Shown here piece after piece: positions 60,429-64,000 of a stretch of 64,000 nucleotides of DNA (position 1 is its first letter; each line of letters starts with the position of its first letter). Origin of the DNA: Rhynchopus sp. YZ270_cl-10 (Eukaryota; Euglenozoa; Diplonemea; Diplonemida; Diplonemidae); assembly GCA_964035575.1 (NCBI GenBank), contig OZ037913.1:806001-870000 (forward strand). The letters run 5' to 3'. The notes beneath the pieces are model-generated. The model saw only the letters and a program-made list of their open reading frames with translations, did no database searches and was not told the origin of the DNA. A program made the position numbers and the translations under genes.

Positions 60429-62291
60429 ATGAGTCAGAGCAAATATGAGAAGCCGCATCCGTATAATAGAGGGGCACGCTCTGTGCTGAGCATGCGGCCT
60501 GGTGGGGGTGGGTCTGTTGTCATGCCCCGCGCTGTTGCTGTGCAGGAGCAGGGGCTTCTTGCGCCTCGGATCTACCCGGCAGGGGGTCGTGTGCACAATG
60601 GCGATACGGTTGTGATAGAGAATCACTCTGCGAACCCGGAATGCGCGATTTTCTACACAACAAACGGCACCGAGCCGTCTATACACTCCCACGTCTACGA
60701 AGGGCCCTTCACAGTGCACCCCCCATATGAACCGCAAATCGCCGTCCGCGCCGTCTCCGCCGCCTCTCTCACCAAATTTTCCTCCCCCGCAACCGAAATT
60801 TTCAGCTTCGAGAAACCCCCCGGATTGGTCACCCCCGACCCCGTCTGGGATGTGAACGGCAGCTATGTTAATATTATACACAACCCGGCTGCAACCGTTT
60901 ATTACTCAACTACACCAGATGGAAACCCTTTGGACGGCGGCAAGCTTTTTGCTGGACCCTTTACAATGCATTGCGAAGGGTCGGAAGAGACAGTCATATT
61001 AACTGCGGTTGCTGTGATGGAGGGGAGGGCGCCTTCCCGGGCGGTTACCGCAACGGTAAAACTAACTGGACGGGGGGCAAAATCCCCTGGAGAAGCACCC
61101 ATTGCGGCTACTATCATACCTCAGGCCAAACCGCCGCCTGCAGAGACCGCCCCGCACATTAAGGTGTCGTACACGGCAGTGCCACCTACCTTGACTGTAT
61201 CGCCTATGGGCGATGCACCTGCACACATATATTACCGTAAGGATGCAGAACCCTTCCAACCCTTCCCTGCAAACAATATGCTGACCATTCCGCTTCTCGA
61301 GACGCACCACCTCTACGCATTTATCTCCTCGAAGGACCCGCTTGACCTTGCAAACTTCGACATCAAAAGACACCCTGTTACGTATCTCTTCATTCCGAGA
61401 CGACCTGAGTTTGAATGCGACACTGACGTAGGGTACATCCTCGAGCAAGCAATAAAATGGCTGTGGGAAGTGGTAAGCCGTCTCCAGGTTGTGCACGACC
61501 AGGTCAATTCCGAAGGCTGGGCGAGAGACAAACCGGAGTTAACACGGTGTGCAGGGAAGATGGAGAGCGCGATTCTCCTCGCGTTATTTCACCTCAAAAC
61601 CGGGGCAGTCGTGTACGAAGGCTTGGAGATCATCATCCCGGACAGTCTCAAGCTTAACACAAAACACTATACAGAAGCGAACGACGCAACGATGACACTA
61701 TACCACACAATTCTCGAGGTCCAACGCAAGGGATCAGACGAGAACCTAACAGCGCTTCTCGAAAAGCTGAAGGCCGCCATGCACAAAATCCGCACCCTCC
61801 TTGCGCTGCTCCCAGACGAAGCAAAACCGGATGCAAACGAAACACACATTCCACGATGGCTTATTCTTGCGAAACAAAAGAGTTGTGACACCGTTTCTGA
61901 CAACGCAAGCACCCGAGACCTATTGAAGGCGACACCAGACATCGCAAAGTGCTGTGCAGAGCATAACAATGAAGCAGTGGGGGAGGCTGATGAGGTGAAA
62001 CGGCTGCTTCTCAAATTGACACATGCGTTGCAGACAGAAGCTGATGAAAAGGACAGACTTCAAGCAGATCTGCACCAAGCCAAAGTAAACGCGGACGAGC
62101 TGACAAACAACATCGACACACAACTTGCATGGATCCAAGCGGCACGTCTCCGCGAGGCACGAATGGAAGCAACAATCGAAGAACTCCGTCGAGGAGGGGG
62201 AGCTGCAGCACCACCTGCACCAGTGGTGCACCCAATCGCGCATACTCCAGGGATCGACTCCCACCTTGCCTTTTTAATCTCGCCCGATTAG
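60429..62291 (+). CDS. CHB_HEX-type beta-sandwich protein with helical C-terminus (620 aa)
   Basis: A complete single-exon frame from ATG to TAG. Residues about 45-130 contain IFYTTNGTEPSIHSHVYEGP and about 135-215 contain VYYSTTPDGNPLDGGKLFAG; both resemble the chitobiase/beta-hexosaminidase C-terminal-like (CHB_HEX_C_1) module, whose signature is YTxDGxxP...S..Y. A third, weaker unit (IYYRKDAEPFQPFPANNML) lies at about 257-280. These modules bind or scaffold, and no catalytic domain is present. Residues about 330-590 are helical, with a coiled coil at 520-590 (VKRLLLKLTHALQTEADEKD). There is no signal peptide, so an intracellular role is likely; some flagellate cytoskeletal proteins combine such modules, but I cannot name an orthologue. 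The next gene starts only 195 bp downstream. Confidence 0.8.
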   Translation: MSQSKYEKPHPYNRGARSVLSMRPGGGGSVVMPRAVAVQEQGLLAPRIYPAGGRVHNGDTVVIENHSANPECAIFYTTNGTEPSIHSHVYEGPFTVHPPYEPQIAVRAVSAASLTKFSSPATEIFSFEKPPGLVTPDPVWDVNGSYVNIIHNPAATVYYSTTPDGNPLDGGKLFAGPFTMHCEGSEETVILTAVAVMEGRAPSRAVTATVKLTGRGAKSPGEAPIAATIIPQAKPPPAETAPHIKVSYTAVPPTLTVSPMGDAPAHIYYRKDAEPFQPFPANNMLTIPLLETHHLYAFISSKDPLDLANFDIKRHPVTYLFIPRRPEFECDTDVGYILEQAIKWLWEVVSRLQVVHDQVNSEGWARDKPELTRCAGKMESAILLALFHLKTGAVVYEGLEIIIPDSLKLNTKHYTEANDATMTLYHTILEVQRKGSDENLTALLEKLKAAMHKIRTLLALLPDEAKPDANETHIPRWLILAKQKSCDTVSDNASTRDLLKATPDIAKCCAEHNNEAVGEADEVKRLLLKLTHALQTEADEKDRLQADLHQAKVNADELTNNIDTQLAWIQAARLREARMEATIEELRRGGGAAAPPAPVVHPIAHTPGIDSHLAFLISPD

Positions 62292-62378
62292 TTAATCTTT
62301 TTTTTCTCTCTGCTTCTCCCCCGCCCCTAATGTATAGATTTGCAAAAAAAAAGTGTATTGCTATTGTCTTTTTTACAG

Positions 62379-62470
62379 CTGATGCGCGATAACGATTGTG
62401 ATCAAGGTGACGAAGGAGGCTTAGGTCTCATAGGCTTCTTTTTTCTTCCCACAAAACGCCTATATTGCAG
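62379..62470 (+). promoter_or_regulatory. Leader exon and C-type module parsed as a 64-nt intron upstream of the CPSase gene
   Basis: TTTTTTACAG is followed by a 28-nt exon-like segment ending GATAACGATTGTGATCAAG, then GTGACGAAGGAGGCTTAGGT, CTCATAGGC, a pyrimidine tract and TATATTGCAG. The donor would be at 62,407 and the acceptor at 62,470, 15 nt before the ATG. An in-frame TGA at 62,380-62,382 shows this part is untranslated. The leader and donor match the C-type modules at 5,264 and 54,851. Confidence 0.6.
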
Positions 62471-62485
62471 GGTCCTTCGGACATT

Positions 62486-64000
62486 ATGGGCTCCCCGGAT
62501 CCAGCTTTCAAGGCTGACTTTGTTGAGTATGAGCTGAACCAGCCTGCAGGGCGTCTTCTGCTGGGAGACGGTACCGTTATCACCGGAAAGTCCTTCGGTG
62601 CGAATGTGTCTGTTGCCGGCGAAGTTGTGTTCAACACCGGGATGGTTGGGTACCCGGAGTCGCTCACGGACCCTTCGTACAAGGGGCAGATTTTGGTGCT
62701 CACCTACCCGCTGATCGGGAACTACGGTGTGCCCGACCGTGACGTCGTGGACGAGCATGGCCTTCCAAAGTACTTTGAGTCCTCGAAGGTGCAGGTGACT
62801 GCCGTGATTGTGAGCGACTACAGCCCGGCACCAAGCCACTACGCCAGTACATGCTCCCTGGGGGCATGGCTGAAAGAGCACAACGTGCCCGCCCTGTACG
62901 GGGTTGACACGCGTGCGTTGGTGAAGAAGATCAGGGACAACGGATCTCTCCTCGGGAAGCTCCACTTCGAGGGAACCGAGAACGTGCCGTTTGAGGACCC
63001 AAACAAGCGCAACCTGATTGCCGAGGTGTCGCGCAAGGAGGTGACGACCTTCGGAAACGGAAGCTTCCGTGTTGTGGCAGTGGACTGCGGTATCAAGAAC
63101 AACATCATCCGCTACTTCATGAACCACACCGACACCACGCTTGTCGTTGTCCCATGGGACTACGACTTCTCGGAGGAGAAGTGCGACGGGATCTTCCTCT
63201 CCAACGGACCCGGTGACCCGGAGATGATGGGCGTCACTGTCGCAAACCTGAAGAAATGCCTCGAGAAGGAGGTGCCCACACCCATCTTCGGAATCTGCAT
63301 GGGACACCAGCTTCTTGCCCTTGCAACCGGCGCAAAGACGTTCAAGATGAAGTTCGGAAACCGTGGAATGAACCAGCCCGTGATCGACATGCGTACCACC
63401 CGCTGCTACATCACCCCCCAGAACCACGGGTTCGCTGTCGACGAGAAGACCCTCCCCGCCGACTGGACACCGCTCTTCTACAACGCTAACGACTACACGA
63501 ACGAGGGTATCACACACATCTCCAAGCCCTTCTTCTCCGTGCAGTTCCACCCCGAGGCCATGGGTGGCCCCACCGACACGGACTTCCTGTTCAACATGTT
63601 CCTCGGACGCATCTCTGAGAAGAGCGCCCGTGTGACCACCGTGCCGATGTACAAGAAGCCCGACATGAAGAAGATTCTTCTCCTCGGAAGTGGTGGGCTC
63701 TCGATTGGGCAGGCGGGAGAGTTCGACTACTCTGGGTCGCAGGCGATCAAGGCGCTGAAGGAGGCGAACCTGAAGGTGATTCTTGTGAACCCCAACATCG
63801 CAACGTGCCAGACCTCTGCGGGCATGGCTGATGAGGTGTACTTCGAGCCGGTGACACTGGAGATGGTGACGAAGATCATCGAGAAGGAGCAGCCCGACGG
63901 TATCATGCTTCAGTTCGGAGGCCAGACGGCGCTGAACTGTGGAGTGCAGCTGCGCGATGCTGGCATCCTGAAGTACCACAACATCGAGGTGCTCGGAACA
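62486..64000 (+). CDS. Glutamine-dependent carbamoyl-phosphate synthetase II, N-terminal part (runs off window)
   Basis: First enzyme of de novo pyrimidine synthesis: glutamine, bicarbonate and 2 ATP give carbamoyl phosphate. The frame is open to the window end (505 codons seen). The class I amidotransferase comes first: small-subunit N-terminal domain (GKSFGANVSVAGEVVFNTGM, VGYPESLTDPSY), then SNGPGDPE, the nucleophile in FGICMGHQ (Cys about 271), and His/Glu in QFHPEA (about 355 and 357). A short linker leads to the synthetase domain (KILLLGSGGLSIGQAGEFDY, NPNIATCQTSAG, IMLQFGGQTALNCG). Fusion of both parts is typical of eukaryotic CPSII. Whether dihydroorotase and aspartate transcarbamoylase follow, as in CAD, lies beyond the window. 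The ATG at 62,486 follows an acceptor-like GCAG and an upstream in-frame stop. Confidence 0.96.
   Translation, partial: MGSPDPAFKADFVEYELNQPAGRLLLGDGTVITGKSFGANVSVAGEVVFNTGMVGYPESLTDPSYKGQILVLTYPLIGNYGVPDRDVVDEHGLPKYFESSKVQVTAVIVSDYSPAPSHYASTCSLGAWLKEHNVPALYGVDTRALVKKIRDNGSLLGKLHFEGTENVPFEDPNKRNLIAEVSRKEVTTFGNGSFRVVAVDCGIKNNIIRYFMNHTDTTLVVVPWDYDFSEEKCDGIFLSNGPGDPEMMGVTVANLKKCLEKEVPTPIFGICMGHQLLALATGAKTFKMKFGNRGMNQPVIDMRTTRCYITPQNHGFAVDEKTLPADWTPLFYNANDYTNEGITHISKPFFSVQFHPEAMGGPTDTDFLFNMFLGRISEKSARVTTVPMYKKPDMKKILLLGSGGLSIGQAGEFDYSGSQAIKALKEANLKVILVNPNIATCQTSAGMADEVYFEPVTLEMVTKIIEKEQPDGIMLQFGGQTALNCGVQLRDAGILKYHNIEVLGT

Noticed and set aside
60006-60448. Open frames of 90-124 codons with SLLSSLF or REKREE repeats
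   Set aside because: These are artefacts of the heptamer satellite, open in every frame.
62402-63979. Long minus-strand open frame (525 codons)
   Set aside because: It is the antisense shadow of the carbamoyl-phosphate synthetase gene, whose + strand translation contains all family motifs.

Overview
The window reads as nuclear DNA of a flagellated, mitochondrion-bearing unicellular eukaryote. Host genes are GC-richer islands in AT-rich DNA full of poly-T and poly-A runs. They use the standard code and contain short GT-AG spliceosomal introns, mostly starting GTATG and mostly 49-160 nt. Several products point to a cilium or flagellum: a SHIPPO/STPG protein, an IQ coiled-coil protein and a YGPEP-repeat protein. 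A branched-chain 2-oxoacid dehydrogenase subunit with a presequence-like N-terminus implies a working mitochondrion. Every host gene I can support lies on the + strand. Together with an ingi/L1Tc-like LINE this recalls Euglenozoa, but I cannot fix the lineage from sequence alone.

Layout. 1-515 is the 3' end of an unrecognised gene. 516-31,100 is accessory DNA: several hAT-type elements with target-site duplications (1570-1866, 5666-6731, and a transposase-bearing element at about 11,691-16,364), a TA-flanked element packed with satellite arrays (16,371-17,867), a stray large-subunit rRNA fragment (about 19,203-19,360), an uninterrupted two-ORF LINE (about 20,065-26,054), and a nest of DNA transposons inside a pogo-like MITE (27,884-31,100). 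31,348-48,596 holds seven host genes: an unknown protein, an IQ coiled-coil protein, an unknown protein, an HxxxD acyltransferase, the STPG protein (39,780-41,319), a 12-repeat protein (42,042-45,502) and an alpha/beta hydrolase. 48,597-56,200 is gene-poor with more transposons. The last 8 kb carry branched-chain dehydrogenase E1 alpha, a CHB_HEX-domain coiled-coil protein, and the 5' part of a glutamine-dependent carbamoyl-phosphate synthetase gene that runs off the window.

The most unusual content is a recurrent set of 40-90 nt hairpin modules (types A, B, C and F here) found in almost every gene-free gap. Many are preceded by a pyrimidine tract ending in AG, start with a GT-type donor-like sequence, fold into a short hairpin, show a TTCA-type motif, and run into another pyrimidine tract. 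I found them only on the + strand, the strand of the host genes, whereas transposon-derived repeats occur on both strands. One C-type module sits in the leader of the carbamoyl-phosphate synthetase gene, where it parses as a 64-nt intron. I read them as candidate intron-like units (introner-like or recursive-splicing modules); small-RNA arrays or RNA-processing signals are alternatives.

All calls come from reading the sequence by eye. Exon joins, repeat boundaries and family names are inferences unless stated otherwise.
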